The position numbers and the translations under genes were made by a program. The notes under the pieces are model-generated. The model saw nothing but the letters and a program-made list of their open reading frames with translations, was not told where the DNA came from and made no database searches. From Macrosoma leucophasiata (Eukaryota; Arthropoda; Insecta; Lepidoptera; Hedylidae): a stretch of 64,000 bases of DNA. Below, piece by piece: positions 1 to 10,396 of this stretch. Positions within the stretch are counted from its first letter, which is position 1; each line of letters starts with the position of its first letter. Location of the stretch: the NCBI GenBank assembly GCA_036365455.1, contig JAWQUS010000026.1, positions 11,798,001-11,862,000 of the forward strand, given 5' to 3'.

Positions 1-28
1 TACATAATAGTGACAAGTGTGAAATAAG

Positions 29-146
29 ACTTAAACGTACATAAGATACGTTTTAGCTATAATATGCTTTGTCTTTGTCAGTTTCATTCTCAAATGTGCT
101 GGATAGAAAAAGACAAAGGAGAGATTAGCAACACTTAAGCTAAACC
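29..146. mobile_element. TA-type MITE, copy 1 (decayed)
   Basis: This copy shares the core of a 147-bp foldback element seen at 9579, 20233 and 56685: a TACGTTTTAGCTATA-like arm, a CTTTGTCTTTGTCAG segment, and the opposing GACAAAGGAGAGATTAGCAAC arm. Both outer ends have diverged, so no target duplication can be read. It is non-coding and would depend on a transposase supplied elsewhere. Confidence 0.75.
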
Positions 147-220
147 TACTCAAGCTTAAACCTCGAATAATCAACGCGCACTAAGCAGTTAACAGCTACG
201 ACCTAAGTACCAGTTATTAC

Positions 221-344
221 CTCATCATCATCATCATTTCAGCCAGAAGACGTCTACTGCTGAACAAAGGCCTCCCCCAAAGATTGCCACAACGAACGGT
301 CCTGGGCCGCCCTCATCCAGCGATTGCCCGCGATCTTCACTACT
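221..344 (-). mobile_element. LINE 3' end with (ATG)n tail, family Q
   Basis: Read on the minus strand, this encodes a LINE carboxy terminus (RWMRAAQDRSLWQSLGEAF, then VQQ and a stop), followed by a short 3' UTR and an (ATG)n tail. RTE-type LINEs commonly end this way. Only the last ~30 codons remain, as in a 5'-truncated insertion. Related tails lie at 17139, 22738, 33835, 34501 and 61285. Confidence 0.75.
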
Positions 345-430
345 TATTTAAAATATCGGTTTCAAAACCAAACTGAACCTGCACACGTTATAATAATTTA
401 AATTGAAAGAAAAGTTTCGCAGATTAGTAT

Positions 431-457
431 TATGATAGGTATACCATACCTATCATA
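431..457. repeat. Perfect 12-bp hairpin
   Basis: TATGATAGGTAT and its exact reverse complement are separated by ACC. The arms match no other repeat seen here. It is one of several loop-poor inverted repeats in the window. Confidence 0.7.
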
Positions 458-792
458 GAGCAACGGAGTAACATGTGATATTATTAAGATAACTACGAGT
501 AGCGTTGAAAACCTGTGTTCAAACACGGTTGTGGAACTAGCAGTTACTATGCAATGACACCTTCAACGCTCTGGTCTATCTATAGTTGCAGGAAATTCTA
601 TCCTATGACAAGGAAATTACAGTGCATTTCGTAATGTACACAAAGATTATGGACCAGCAGACCGAGACACGGACGCGTCTAGAACAAATGTTTGGCAAAC
701 CTCTTGTTACAAAGAACTATTGCTTAAATTAATCTGCTGTCTGTTGGACTCATGCTTTGTGATAAACTGCTACTTTTTAAGTTTTCGCGAAT
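458..792. other. Unassigned non-coding stretch
   Basis: No gene, RNA or recognisable repeat is visible. Open frames are short and without familiar motifs. Confidence 0.5.
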
Positions 793-927
793 GTATGGCC
801 TTGTAATAACCATCACAGTCTCAGGGGCAGCAACGCGTCTACTGGTTTTTGTGTAGATGACTATAGGCTGCTGCCATAACAGAACATCCATTTGAATTGC
901 ATGCTTGTTTGCCGTTACATAAAAAAC
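793..927 (+). repeat. SINE-like element A, diverged 3' half
   Basis: This follows the A-family consensus (GGCCNTGTAAT, CTATAGGCTGC, TGCATGCTTGTTTGCC, then TTACATAAAAAA) at reduced identity. The 5' half is missing. It is non-coding and one of about twenty copies in the window. Confidence 0.75.
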
Positions 928-1245
928 TACAATCATTGAAACAAAATTACCTACTTGTACGGACTCCCTAGCCCTGGGTCGGGTCTTATCCCCGGGTACC
1001 AGGTAAATTACCTACTTACCTTACCTTACCTTAAATTGTTTTGCTATTTGAACTTTTCCATTTAGTGGAAATTTCCCATTGCCATCTGAGCTGGTACGGG
1101 GAATATAATCGTGAAGTTACAATACGTTTAAGTTTCTCCGTTCAAGAGCAGCTGATATAGTTTATTGCGATTTCAAAGTACAGTGTTATAACGTTTCTCT
1201 TTCTACTTTGTACTCAATCTACCTAGTAAAAACCCTTTAAAAGCT
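928..1245. other. Unassigned non-coding stretch
   Basis: Apart from a short run of TTACC repeats near 1005-1035, nothing recognisable is present. Confidence 0.5.
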
Positions 1246-1293
1246 TCAAAAGGATGAGCGTATTACCCATGGGTAATACGCTCATCCTTTTGA
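1246..1293. repeat. 48-bp perfect palindrome without spacer
   Basis: Two 24-base arms are exact reverse complements meeting at CCCA|TGGG. No spacer and no mismatch is present. This is far beyond what chance gives and implies a recent origin or maintenance, since drift would have introduced mismatches. Confidence 0.9.
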
Positions 1294-2070
1294 TAAACAC
1301 TCGGTGATATACATTATATTGTGGATTTACTCTTTTTAATTTTCATGTTGTTGACCCCATACAGCCTAGCCCTTCAGCGAGTCCAGCGTCCATTGGCTTC
1401 TGATATACGGTTATTCAACATAAACGGGTAGTACGGACATGACTATGTATTCACCTCACTGAGTAAAAAAAAAGAAAAACAACTTTCGATTCTTACAATA
1501 AAGTACCTACTTATTATAATTATATAAAAGAACCACTTTCATTTTATTGAAGTCGTCTAAAAACTGATTTTTTTGCATTCACATGGACGTTGATGGATCG
1601 ATCAATCCATATTAATAATAAAATATTATTTCTACTTGATACGGCATCGCTGATTCATCATCACTGCGGTCGCGCATAGATTCGAAAAAAATAAAAGAAA
1701 ACCAGATATTGTCGAGACGTCAGCGGAAGCTATGCTTTTGAGCCTGAAATTGATTACCAGCTCGACTGCCTAACTGAACTTTTGTAGTGCTCGTTTACGA
1801 CTTTGCTTGTACTTGCCCTTTTGTACCGCCTGTCAGAGTAAGAGATAATCTGATTGTCACTTTCATTCCATCTTCTAAAGTTGTAAAGACAGTCAGATTA
1901 TCGCTATTGCTGTAACAGTCGGTACGAAAAGACAAGAAAAGACCAGCGAGAACAAAAGCGTTTTGGTTTGGCGGTCGAGCCGCTGAATGCTGCAGGTACT
2001 GCTAAAATGCAACAGTTAGTGGCAGAAAAATTAGGTACCTACATAAAAAAGACTTTTGTGTGTTAAAACG
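1294..2070. other. Unassigned non-coding stretch
   Basis: This is AT-rich unique-looking DNA. Around 1830-1940 a short inverted segment (AGAGTAAGAGATAATCTGATTGTCA versus its near complement, described here only by position) suggests an old foldback element. No coding signal is seen. Confidence 0.4.
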
Positions 2071-2216
2071 TGGACAGATAAGCAGACGGGCCACGTGATG
2101 GAAAGTGGTCACCGTCGCCTATGAACATTTGTAACACCAGGGGAGTTGTCAACGCGGTGCCAGCATTGAGGGACTAGGCTCTATTGACGCTCTTTTGAAG
2201 AACGGCAGTGTATCAT
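2071..2216 (-). mobile_element. Jockey-group LINE 3' end (family J), truncated
   Basis: The reverse complement matches the 3' end of the LINE at 3848-4476, including GCGACGGTGACCACTTTCCA, and the CAGGTGGCCCGT/CTTGTC stretch in altered form. Only the last few codons and the UTR survive. A third copy lies at 17713. Confidence 0.8.
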
Positions 2217-2884
2217 ATTTTGGTAGTTCGATTTAGATATTTGTTTTTATGAATATTCAATATAGAAGAGCAAAAAATATGTGGCAAGTCATGCTTACCA
2301 CATATTAAGCACTGTTTGGACTCTTGATTTTAAATATGGAATATTCAAAATCTAGGTCATGGCCAACCAGTGCCGTGTGAAATCGTCCAAATTTACGCTT
2401 TTTCGTGACTAAGTAACAGACACTCATATAAACGCTTTCACATTTATTTTTAAGTAGAGATTTTAAAACGATCGCACTTTTTAATATTTTTTTTGTTCCC
2501 GTTGATGTTAAGTTAAGTGAAGCTATTTTTTTTTCTCATTATAATGATATACGGGAGCCAAATTAAATTACTTACGTAGGTACTTAATTCGTATAAACAG
2601 TATTTATTTATCTCATACACAGATAATTATATTATTATTTTTAATTATTTATCTATATCATACTTAGATAATACTTTTGTTTTTTTTTGCTCTTGCACCC
2701 TAGACAATTTGTCCCATAACCCCATGGTTGACTGTCAGAGAATGCCTAGTGGCATTAAGTCCGCCATATGTATAATGTGCATAAAAGTATGTTAATTTTA
2801 TTCATTTTTTTAATGTGATTAATTTGTACTTAGTCATCTGATCGCAGTAGCGTTAGTTTTTTTCTTTCCGCAAGACGCTGCTGC
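2217..2884. other. Unassigned AT-rich stretch
   Basis: This is very AT-rich with homopolymer tracts. GAATATTC occurs near both 2246 and 2336 but without further symmetry. No gene is recognised. Confidence 0.4.
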
Positions 2885-3012
2885 CCGTCTTGCGTTATTG
2901 CACTTACTACCGCGCCATTGGAGTGGTTTCACCGCCATTGCTCGGTTGACGGACTGCTCGAGTAGAAGAATTTTCTTCCAGTAGCAGAATATCTTCCGCT
3001 AGTGGGCGATAG
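2885..3012 (-). repeat. Interspersed repeat D
   Basis: On the minus strand it follows the order seen at 34262-34415: CACTAGCGGAAGA, two TTCT-containing arms, GTCAACCGA, AATGGCG, then CCAATGG and GCAATAACGC. Other parts lie around 3250-3640 and at 16960-17060. It is non-coding and its class is unknown. Confidence 0.6.
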
Positions 3013-3293
3013 GGTCATTCAAGTATTGAATCTATACTTGAATGTTAGCTATATATAGGTTATATTTGTAATATCTGACCTATCCATATTTAGAGGTGAT
3101 TAAATATACACAGACAGGACAGCGTTGGTTTTATTAGGCGAACCTAGCTACATTATAAATAAAATGTCTGACATTTTCTAATAACGTCATATTCGGTTAC
3201 CTATTTCTATAATGAGCCAGTCGTTTCCACGCAACCTTTTAATTGAAAATTAAGGTGTCGGGATATGACGATCCCATCGCCTTCTAGTGCAGG

Positions 3294-3514
3294 CACACCG
3301 CGGACACTCCGCCAAAATTCCATACAAACGCTTAATTTGGTCTCTATTACACAGACATCAATCAGTGACGTGTATTTACATGTGCACCTGTGTGCGTAGC
3401 ACGTAGAAAATACCAACCGTCGCCCATAAGAGGGGAGGAGGTTGGGTGATGCAGGGCAATCGGGCGGGACGTCGAAGTGTCCATTCTATACGTAGTATTA
3501 TTACATATTCTCTG
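3294..3514 (-). mobile_element. 7-bp-TSD short element (family C), copy 1
   Basis: This full-length 221-bp copy is flanked by the exact 7-bp duplication GTGCAGG (3287-3293 and 3515-3521). In plus-strand reading it begins CACACCGCGGACACTCCGCC and ends ATATTCTCTG. It has no long inverted ends, A-tail or open frame. It interrupts a repeat D copy whose halves continue on either side. Confidence 0.88.
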
Positions 3515-3521
3515 GTGCAGG

Positions 3522-3640
3522 TTAATTCTACCGCTAGTCCAGTCAGTCAACTGAAAAATGGCGGTCAAATCATTCCAATAGGGCGGTAGTACATAAAGAT
3601 AATAACGCGGGATGGACCAGCAGCATTTCGATCCAGTAGT
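3522..3640 (+). repeat. Repeat D, right part
   Basis: This continues the repeat D sequence (CCGCTAGTCCAGTCAGTCAAC, AATGGCGG, CATTCCAATAGGGCGG, AATAACGCG) after the family C insertion. No coding content. Confidence 0.6.
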
Positions 3641-3847
3641 TCCTGTTCAACGAAACAAATAAAATATTAACATGGACTAGATGTGCCCGCGGTCGTCCGC
3701 GTAGGGTTCAATGCTAAAATAAAAGTAGTCCAATAGCACTCTTACTACTTAATACTTACTCTTTATTAATCAGCTACATGCCAGTGAAAGTCCCGTCAAA
3801 ATCGGTCCAACCAATCCAAAGATAAGCCGGAACAAACAGATAGACAG

Positions 3848-4476
3848 TGTAAGACCAAGTTGGCATCCAAAAAGTTGGGGGTGCTTAACAAAGCGAGGCA
3901 GTATTTCACATCGGGGCAGCTACTACAGCTTTATAAGGCCCAAGTGCGGCCCCATCTGGAATACTGCTCTCATTTGTGGGCGGGAGCCCCCAAATACCAG
4001 CTTGGTCCACTTGACTCCCTACAAAAACGCGCCGTTCGTATTGTTAACGATCCAGGACTTACCGACAGGCTCGAACATCTGAGCCTGCGCAGAGACATTG
4101 GGAGTCTGTGCGTGTTGTACCGTCTCTACAATGGTGAGTGCTCTGCGGAACTGTTTGACATGGTGCCACCGTCTCTTTTCCTACACCGTACTACCCGCCG
4201 AAGAGAGAAGTTCCACCCACACCGACTGGACACCTGGCAGTGCTCAACGGTGCGGTTTTCACGTTCGTTTCTGCCCAGAACGTGTAAATTGTGGAACGAA
4301 CTTCCCTCTGAGGTGTTCCCTAGGTGCTACAATATGGGGTTCTTCAAAAATGGCGTCAAAAGAGTCCTTCAGGGCTGGCAGCGCGTTGGCAACTCCCCTG
4401 GTGTTGCAAATGTTCATAGGCGACGGTGACCACTTTCCATCAGGTGGCCCGTTTGCTTGTCTGTCTACCTTCAGAC
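3848..4476 (+). mobile_element. 5'-truncated Jockey-group LINE (family J)
   Basis: This insertion is bounded by the 8-bp duplication ATAGACAG (3840-3847 and 4477-4484). It carries the last ~190 codons and the 3' UTR of a LINE ORF. 5' truncation plus a target duplication is typical of target-primed reverse transcription. The site is inside Helitron H1. Confidence 0.85.
3860..4429 (+). pseudogene. LINE ORF2 carboxy-terminal fragment
   Basis: An uninterrupted 189-codon frame reads as the post-RT carboxy terminus of a Jockey-superfamily LINE. It includes YKAQVRPHLEYCSHLWAGAP (thumb region), LQKRAVRIV, and CKLWNELPSEVFP near the end. The polymerase catalytic region (FADD/YADD) and the endonuclease are absent because the copy is 5'-truncated. 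Its first codon is not an ATG, so it is only an open frame in a dead copy. Two shorter relatives, at 2071 and 17713, share its last part. Confidence 0.85.
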
Positions 4477-4672
4477 ATAGACAGACAGAAAAAATCGTAA
4501 AAAAATGGTAGGTATGTATGTACCGTGTATAGGTTGGTTTACGTACACACATTTACTAAAAAGCTGTTATTTTTATATTACAAACAGACACTAAAAATTT
4601 GTTTACTTACCTATTTGTAAATAATTTAGATGGTAGATATATTATATTGACGTAGGTATGGATTTGTATAGA

Positions 4673-5295
4673 TGTATAGAAGATTAGTATAGATAGAGAT
4701 GTGACATATAAACAGACGATCGATTTTGTTTGATACCCAAATCCTCAGTCCATCTCCGCAGTAAACGTGCGTTTGCCACCCGTAGGATCGTGATTAAAAC
4801 ACATTTCGTCCCACCTACGTCTTGGTCTTGCTGTTGTGAAATTCGTTTTAAGTTTAATTGTAATTATATCAGAACGCTGTATTGTAGGTTTCGTAACGCA
4901 GACAATGGCGGTTGCAAGAGCGTTTCATTCAAAATTAGTGGGATGAAACAGTTTAAGATGTTTTGTTTCGTTGAATTAAATGAACTCGACACGCTGGTGA
5001 TTTTTATAAATGCTTCGCCATTGAGGGTTAACGCAATCTGAGCAGTTATTTAAGTAGGGGAAGATGGGGTAATGGGAGTCAGCGGTTTGTAGGCGCACGC
5101 GCATTTGAGATATGTTTTACGCCCCGCCGATCTTATTTTTCGTCGATGAAACATATGATAAATGTCGATTTTTTCTCTATCTAGCTGATCCCGTTGTCAT
5201 GCCCTGGCGACGCCTTTGACCACAGATGGACTTCATGTGGGCTACGTTCTCACATGGACTACTCTAGTTGAAATTGCCGGAAGGTTATATTTGAC
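4673..5295. other. Unassigned stretch with short open frames
   Basis: A 103-codon plus-strand frame (4730-5041) has no recognisable domain, signal peptide or flanking splice pattern. I treat it as chance. The rest shows nothing. Confidence 0.4.
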
Positions 5296-6241
5296 ACTAG
5301 CTGTGCCCGCGACTCCGTCCGCGTGAGATTTTATGATTGTTCAGTATCTACCCGGACGAAGTCGGGGGCGCAGCTAGTATAAAAGTAGCCTAAGTTACTC
5401 CTTAGGGGCCATCCATAAATTACGTCACACGAATTTCGGGACTTTTGGACCCCTCCCCCCGTCCTTGTCACAGGTTGTCACATTTTTATAAGCTCCCCCC
5501 TCCTGATGTGACGTCACATATTTTTAAAATTTATTCATGTACTCAAAAATAATCGAGAGAAAACAGCTTTTTCCATTTTTTGCTTATTTTGACTGTCACT
5601 AAACAATAGGAACGTATTGAAGTCACTGCGCCGGCGCATGTGGCAGTACTTGTCGCAGGTCTCGCTAACAACCGACGCGCGGAACGGTAGAAAAGCGAGC
5701 GAGCACTCGCAGACGACTTAAACCTATTTAAACCCTTACCATTCAAAATTCTTGTGAAGTTGAGTCTCACTCGAATCAATAAATATAGTGAATTATTGAT
5801 AAATATAGATCAAGTTCGTAGATTTTTAGAGTTTTTTATTCACATCTAGATTTCACGTTTCAGTATTTTAAATTTTAACATGTGACGTCACAAAACTTTC
5901 GACCCCTCCTGCCCCTTGTCACACATTGTCACATTTCGGTGATACCCTCCCTCCCCATTTACGTGTGACGTAATTTATGGATGGCCCCTTATTATATAAG
6001 ATATATGCCAGTGAAGTCCCGTCAAAATCGGTCCTTCCGTTCCGGAGATTAGCGGCAACAAACAGACAGACACATGAAAGCAATAAATATTACTTTGAAC
6101 TTTGAAAGACAGACAAAAATTGTAAAAAATGTTGTTTTGGTATATGTACCGTGTATACATACATTATGCATTTAGTAAAAAGCGGTTATTTTTATATTAC
6201 AAACTTACAAACAGACTCCAATTCTTATTTATTTGTATAGA
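5296..6241 (-). mobile_element. Non-autonomous Helitron H1, split by a MITE
   Basis: On the minus strand it begins TCTATACAAAT preceded by A and ends CTAGT after a GC-rich foldback. The 83-bp end (5296-5378) is itself an inverted repeat of two CTAGT-type termini. Alignment with 37196-37629 shows continuity once 5405-5988 is removed. Confidence 0.8.
5405..5988. mobile_element. 584-bp PIF/Harbinger-like MITE
   Basis: The ends are near-perfect ~26-bp inverted repeats starting GGGGCCATCCATAAATTACG and bounded by TTA on both sides (5402-5404, 5989-5991). A 3-bp TWA duplication with a GGG start fits PIF/Harbinger by family knowledge. The related Helitron copies at 37319 and 37421 give the empty site CTCCTTAT. 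No transposase is encoded. Confidence 0.8.
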
Positions 6242-6497
6242 TATGAGCTAAATTTTGTTTGTCCTTAAGGTGATCACCATTACCCCCATGTCAGTGCAAT
6301 GGGAGTCAAAACGATTTTTTGTGAAACTGTTATAATTCCTAAAGTTGCTTGCCCAATTCATTAATCTCAATTGATAGTCAATTAACACCTAAGGTCTCAG
6401 GTCAACGCATTTGCATATCAATCGCTGTGTTTGTGTAGATGCTGCAGCAGCCCATATGACCTGCAAGCTTATTTGAATCGTTCGTAACATTAAAAAT

Positions 6498-6530
6498 GTG
6501 GAATTCTATACATCCGGTATAGAATTCCAC
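6498..6530. repeat. Perfect 14-bp hairpin
   Basis: GTGGAATTCTATAC and its exact complement are separated by ATCCG. No relation to other repeats here is seen. Confidence 0.75.
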
Positions 6531-8218
6531 TTAATATATTTTCCTTAGGTCTCTACCCTTGCTCAACGAATAACGCAACGCAGTAGGTCCACTTGATAGC
6601 GCTTCCCTAACTTTCGCAAGGATTTTATGTAAATCAATATTTCTCAAATGCAATAAACCAAGGCCGGTGCATATAATTCTTCAATACAGTGAATCAGTAG
6701 TAATTGCTTCCTGACACCGTTGTTATAATGTGTAAAATGACGATTTTGTTTCCCGGATAAATAAGGAAAATGTCCTCACGGACGGCGATGCTAATTTTAT
6801 TCCTTCCTTAGTGCGTATGATTAGGGACTTGTGGTCATAATAATTACGAGGTTTTTATATTAGGGTCATTGTCGTTGGGCTTTGGTTTTTTAATCTTTTT
6901 CTATACCACAAGTACCCTCGAAGACCTTTTGTTTAGCATTGTTTAATAATGTACTAACAGGTAACTCGCCGCTAGAGCACATGAGTATGCTATACAATGG
7001 TAGTAAAAGCTATGTTTGATTAAATTTGTATAAGCGAAGAGTTTCCTGACTGTACGGTACTGTTATTTCCGGCGCAGAGGCATTAGGCTGGGCCTAATGT
7101 CCCATTCAGACGCTCGCGGGGCGCCTCCTAGAGACATTTTTTTTTTTTTTCAATTCTTTCAGATCTTGGTGCGTTTCCAAAGAGGCGTAATTTTATTTTT
7201 TTTGGTTGTACACAACAAAGTTCTCGCTAATGTATACGAGCAACCTTGTTGTATATTTTTGGATTTGTTGCGCGTATTCCTTTTTTTTCCACCTTTATGT
7301 CTGGTTAAACTGTTTTAGTGTACTTATGATGAAATTAGTGAAGTTTTTGAACTATGTGCATGTGCTTTCTTTTGTGGCTATTTCATTGAGGTCGAATGGA
7401 CTTGTTGCCCATGGTGCAGATTGTGAAATGGGCATTGCGTTCTTTGCTGTGTCTCTTGTCTTATACCTACATTCTCTGAGTAGATGATCGATGATTTGGG
7501 TAGTAGTATTAGGTGGGTAATGTGTATGCAAGGGCATGTGTCGGTGGGCGTAATGTTGAAACGATGTAGAACATAGGCAAGATAATATTTCTTGACATGT
7601 ACTTACTGTTATGAAGGTACACTAACCATTCTGTTCCCAACTCTTATAACTCACCAAAACTTTCACCTTTCATCGCAATTATAAATGTTTTTTGGTATTT
7701 TAAATATAGATACATTTAGCGTTCTAAATCCTAAACTACAGAGTGTGATTAAACTTGTGTTTCGTAATACAGTGTTAAAACAACAAAGTAATTAAGGAAA
7801 CATTTATGCAGCAAGTGACGGTTGGTTAGACTATGTTTTTTGTTAATTTAGGTATTATTTATAAGTTATTAAAAAAAAAAGAAAAATAAGTACTTTTTTT
7901 AACGTTCATATTGCATAAGAAAGCTATATTTGTATTTTTTGGTTATTTCTTAATCATTAAATTTACCTAATTAGTTAATTACGTAATGGCTCGTTATGAA
8001 TGTATATTATTTACTTGAGTATAATATAATTAACAATATGATAACGAACTTCACGCGTGTAATCCCCGAAGGGGTGGGTAGTAAAGAAGTGGGTATCTTT
8101 GGACTTTTAGGTGTTTATGTTTATTAAGAAGGTTTGAATTGACTTATCACAGGCAATTATAATAATTTAAAGTGATTAAATGTTAATTTATTTTATGACG
8201 AATTGCTTATAAAGAAGT
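6531..8218. other. Unassigned stretch with one short duplicated segment
   Basis: Positions 7000-7060 resemble 13584-13645 (AAAGCTATRTTTGATT, then GAAGAGTTYCCTGACTG), so they belong to an unnamed low-copy repeat. At 8055-8080 GTGTAATCCCCGAAGGGGTG resembles a fragment near 61585-61620. Open frames around 7100-7490 are low-complexity. No gene is supported. Confidence 0.4.
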
Positions 8219-8449
8219 ATGTGGGACCAGGAACAAATTCCTTACACATTAAAGCTGTCCCGCTATAAAAATAAGGGTGACCGAGCCGACTGTAATTCTT
8301 ACCGAGGCATTTCACTCCTTTCATTGCCCGGTAAGGTATTTGCCAGAATTATACTTAACTCAGGACTCTATCTGAAATTATTACCAGAAACTCATTTGAT
8401 TTGGTCCAAAAGTATCGCGACGCACAGTTTGAAATACCTACTATCATGA
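8219..8449 (+). pseudogene. LINE reverse-transcriptase fragment
   Basis: The frame contains YKNKGDRADCNSYRGISLLS and LPGKVFARIILN. This is the fingers motif (KG...C..YRGI.LLS..GK..AR...NR) typical of LINE RTs, especially the RTE-type group. It then loses similarity near LPETH, before the catalytic Asp motif. No endonuclease, YADD or 3' end is present. It is a relic of a different LINE from the RTE at 43.5 kb. Confidence 0.75.
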
Positions 8450-8837
8450 TCCAGCACTGGTAATAAATACCTACTTCTATTTGGTGTCGGATAAGAAAAC
8501 ATCATGTAAGAGGCATCGCTCCTCTCCTTAAACGTAAGCTTAACCTGCATTGCGTAAATTAAATTGTGTACGCGAATTAAATAAATTCAACATTAATTTA
8601 GCTAAGTGTTGAATATTGTTCACTTCAATGTCATAATTAAAAATACCGCTACGAAATTTATTTAAGTCAAGGTGTTGCCAGTACATCTGATTTATGAGCG
8701 GTATTTTGTTTTCTGGCAGTGAAAAATTAGTGTTCAATGTTATCTTTAAAGTTAACAGCATTGAAAATAATTCAGCTACGGAACTCCTGCAATGTTATTG
8801 TATCCAAATGTTAGGTTACAAAATAATGATACCAACC

Positions 8838-9170
8838 CATTATACGTCCCACTGCTGGGCACGAGTCTCTCCCCTTTTTGGGGGGAGGCCTGCAGCTTAC
8901 TCCACCACGCTGCTCCAATGCGGATTGGTGGAGATACGTGTTAGTAGCCAACCCGCTGTCGAATGATTTCAAACCGCCCATAAGGCCTCCGACAAGGTTT
9001 AACGACTGCTATCTGTTGATAGCAACCGGGACCGACGGCTTAGCGTGCCCTCCGAAGCACGGAAACGCGCATTTTTATTTTGTTACTAGCGGTCACCCAT
9101 CACACATCCGACCGCGCCCGTAATGCTTAACCGAGTCGATCGCTTACGGTCTACACCAGCCGCGGGGCCA
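8838..9170. repeat. Degenerate interspersed repeat
   Basis: The stretch from CCCACTGCTGGGCACGAGTC through GACCGACGGCTTAGCGTG to GGTCTACACCAGCCGCGGGG is far more GC-rich than its surroundings. Its first part resembles a repeat I recall from moth and butterfly genomes. No complete protein can be read. The class is uncertain, possibly a LINE 3' region. Confidence 0.5.
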
Positions 9171-9207
9171 TGAGCGTTTCAATGGTTAACTCTAATAAAT
9201 ATGTATT

Positions 9208-9300
9208 TGTGTATCTTAACGCCAAGTACCTCACGGGGTAGGTAGAGAGTGTTGAGCGCCAGATAGCCCGGTCCTGGCACACCACACTAATAAATACAGA
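9208..9300 (-). mobile_element. Diverged RTE LINE tail
   Basis: GTATCTTAACGCCAAGTACC, then CGGGGTAGGTAGAGAGTG and GAGCGCCAGATAGCCCGG, match the 3' terminus of the LINE at 43498 with many substitutions. It is an older truncated copy of a related family. Confidence 0.75.
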
Positions 9301-9578
9301 CAGTTCTTTATTTATTTGTTTGAGTGTTTGGCGCTTCATTATAATAATCGGCCAATTCATGACCTATTACACACTTCTCTGCAGGATTTAATAAGAGTCT
9401 TAAAGAAGCATAGGTCTTGTACGGACTACCACGCAAATACAATTTAATCATCATAGATATATTTCAGCCGTCTGTCAATTTTTTCTAAACCGTTCGAAGA
9501 CATCACATTTTTCCTTACTTTCTGAAATTTTCCAGGAGACTCCAAGAAGGTAAGTATTCGAAACCCATCTAAAATCTA

Positions 9579-9725
9579 ACTCAATTATTCATAAACGTAC
9601 ATTAGATACGTTTTAGCTATAGAATGCTTTGTCTTTGTCAGTTGCATTGTCAAATGTGCAGGATAGAAAAGGACAAAGGAGATATTAGCAACACTTTAGC
9701 TAAAATACGTTTATGAATAAGGGGG
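9579..9725. mobile_element. TA-type MITE, copy 2 (147 bp)
   Basis: A foldback element with inner arms TACGTTTTAGCTATA and TTTAGCTAAAATACGT ends GAATAAGGGGG and is bounded by TA on each side. The same length is found at 56685, and at 20233 once its insertion is removed. A TA duplication suggests mobilisation by a Tc1/mariner-type transposase, which is an inference. Confidence 0.8.
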
Positions 9726-9876
9726 TAAATCTAAAAGATGATCCCATTACTGTTGACGTAAAACTTAGCACATTTTCAACGACTATAATTACTAGAAACT
9801 CGATAGTTACAATTGATTAAATTTTGAAAAAATCTACTATTCATACACTATACAGAATTCTCGTTTGCAATTTCAG

Positions 9877-10396
9877 GTCGACAAAAAATATGTTGCAAAC
9901 ATTAATAAATCGAACGGAACAATCGAGTGCATAGTTGATACTGAACACAATGGAATACCAGTACGATTTCATCTGATAGTTAAAAAAATGTCGGGCGTAG
10001 GCGGAGCACCGTTGGTAGGTATTGAAACACCAATAAATATGAGTCGCATTCCATTTGAAATTAAATATCGATATCCGTTAGACTTTAAACTTTCATATAC
10101 GATTCAAATGTGTGAGGTTTTTGTTCACAAAACCACAATATTTTCCTTTTGTACGGCGATCTTTATGGGATAAGTTCTCGAAAAATGTTTTTGACTGCAG
10201 TTGTCGATTTCTTGGTCTCGAGCCAAATGAAGTAGGCAGCATTACGGCCGTTTTTGCGCGAATATACGCAAACTTTGTCGCACTCTTGGCTGGCCTTGTC
10301 TAAGTCGACGCCCGTTTTGGTTGACTTTGATGATGAATACTCTTCGATGTCTATTGGAATTAATATTCCAAAATATGATGGTAAAATTAAGCCTTC
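9877..10396 (+). pseudogene. Unrecognised exon-like coding remnant
   Basis: A pyrimidine-rich tract and TTTGCAATTTCAG, a good splice acceptor, precede an open frame from 9877 to the stop at 10171. It begins VDKKYVANINKSNG and includes IPFEIKYRYPLDFKLSY. Coding-like sequence then appears to continue in frame 2 (RRSLWDKFSKNVFDCSCRFL) and in frame 3 (TPVLVDFDDEYSSMSIGIN), so two frame shifts are implied. It is cut by a SINE-like copy at 10397. I do not recognise the protein. It could be a host pseudogene, a decayed exon, or an unfamiliar transposon ORF. Confidence 0.4.

Larger units (their letters stand above)
3676..4672 (-). mobile_element. Non-autonomous Helitron (family H1), split by a LINE
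   Basis: On the minus strand it starts TCTATACAAAT just after an A and ends with a GC-rich foldback and CTAGT. Both are Helitron hallmarks. It matches the copies at 5296 and 37196 on both sides of 3848-4484 (CAGTGAAAGTCCCGTCAAAA on one side, TGTACCGTGTATA and TTATTTTTATATTACAAAC on the other). This shows the LINE inside it arrived later. Confidence 0.85.

Noticed and set aside
3207..3568. Two ~69-codon minus-strand frames over the first family C copy
   Set aside because: Other family C copies do not keep the frame, and the reading crosses the element border into repeat D.
5296..5378. Inverted repeat that looks like a MITE
   Set aside because: It is two CTAGT-type Helitron termini facing each other, part of the larger H1 element also seen at 37196.
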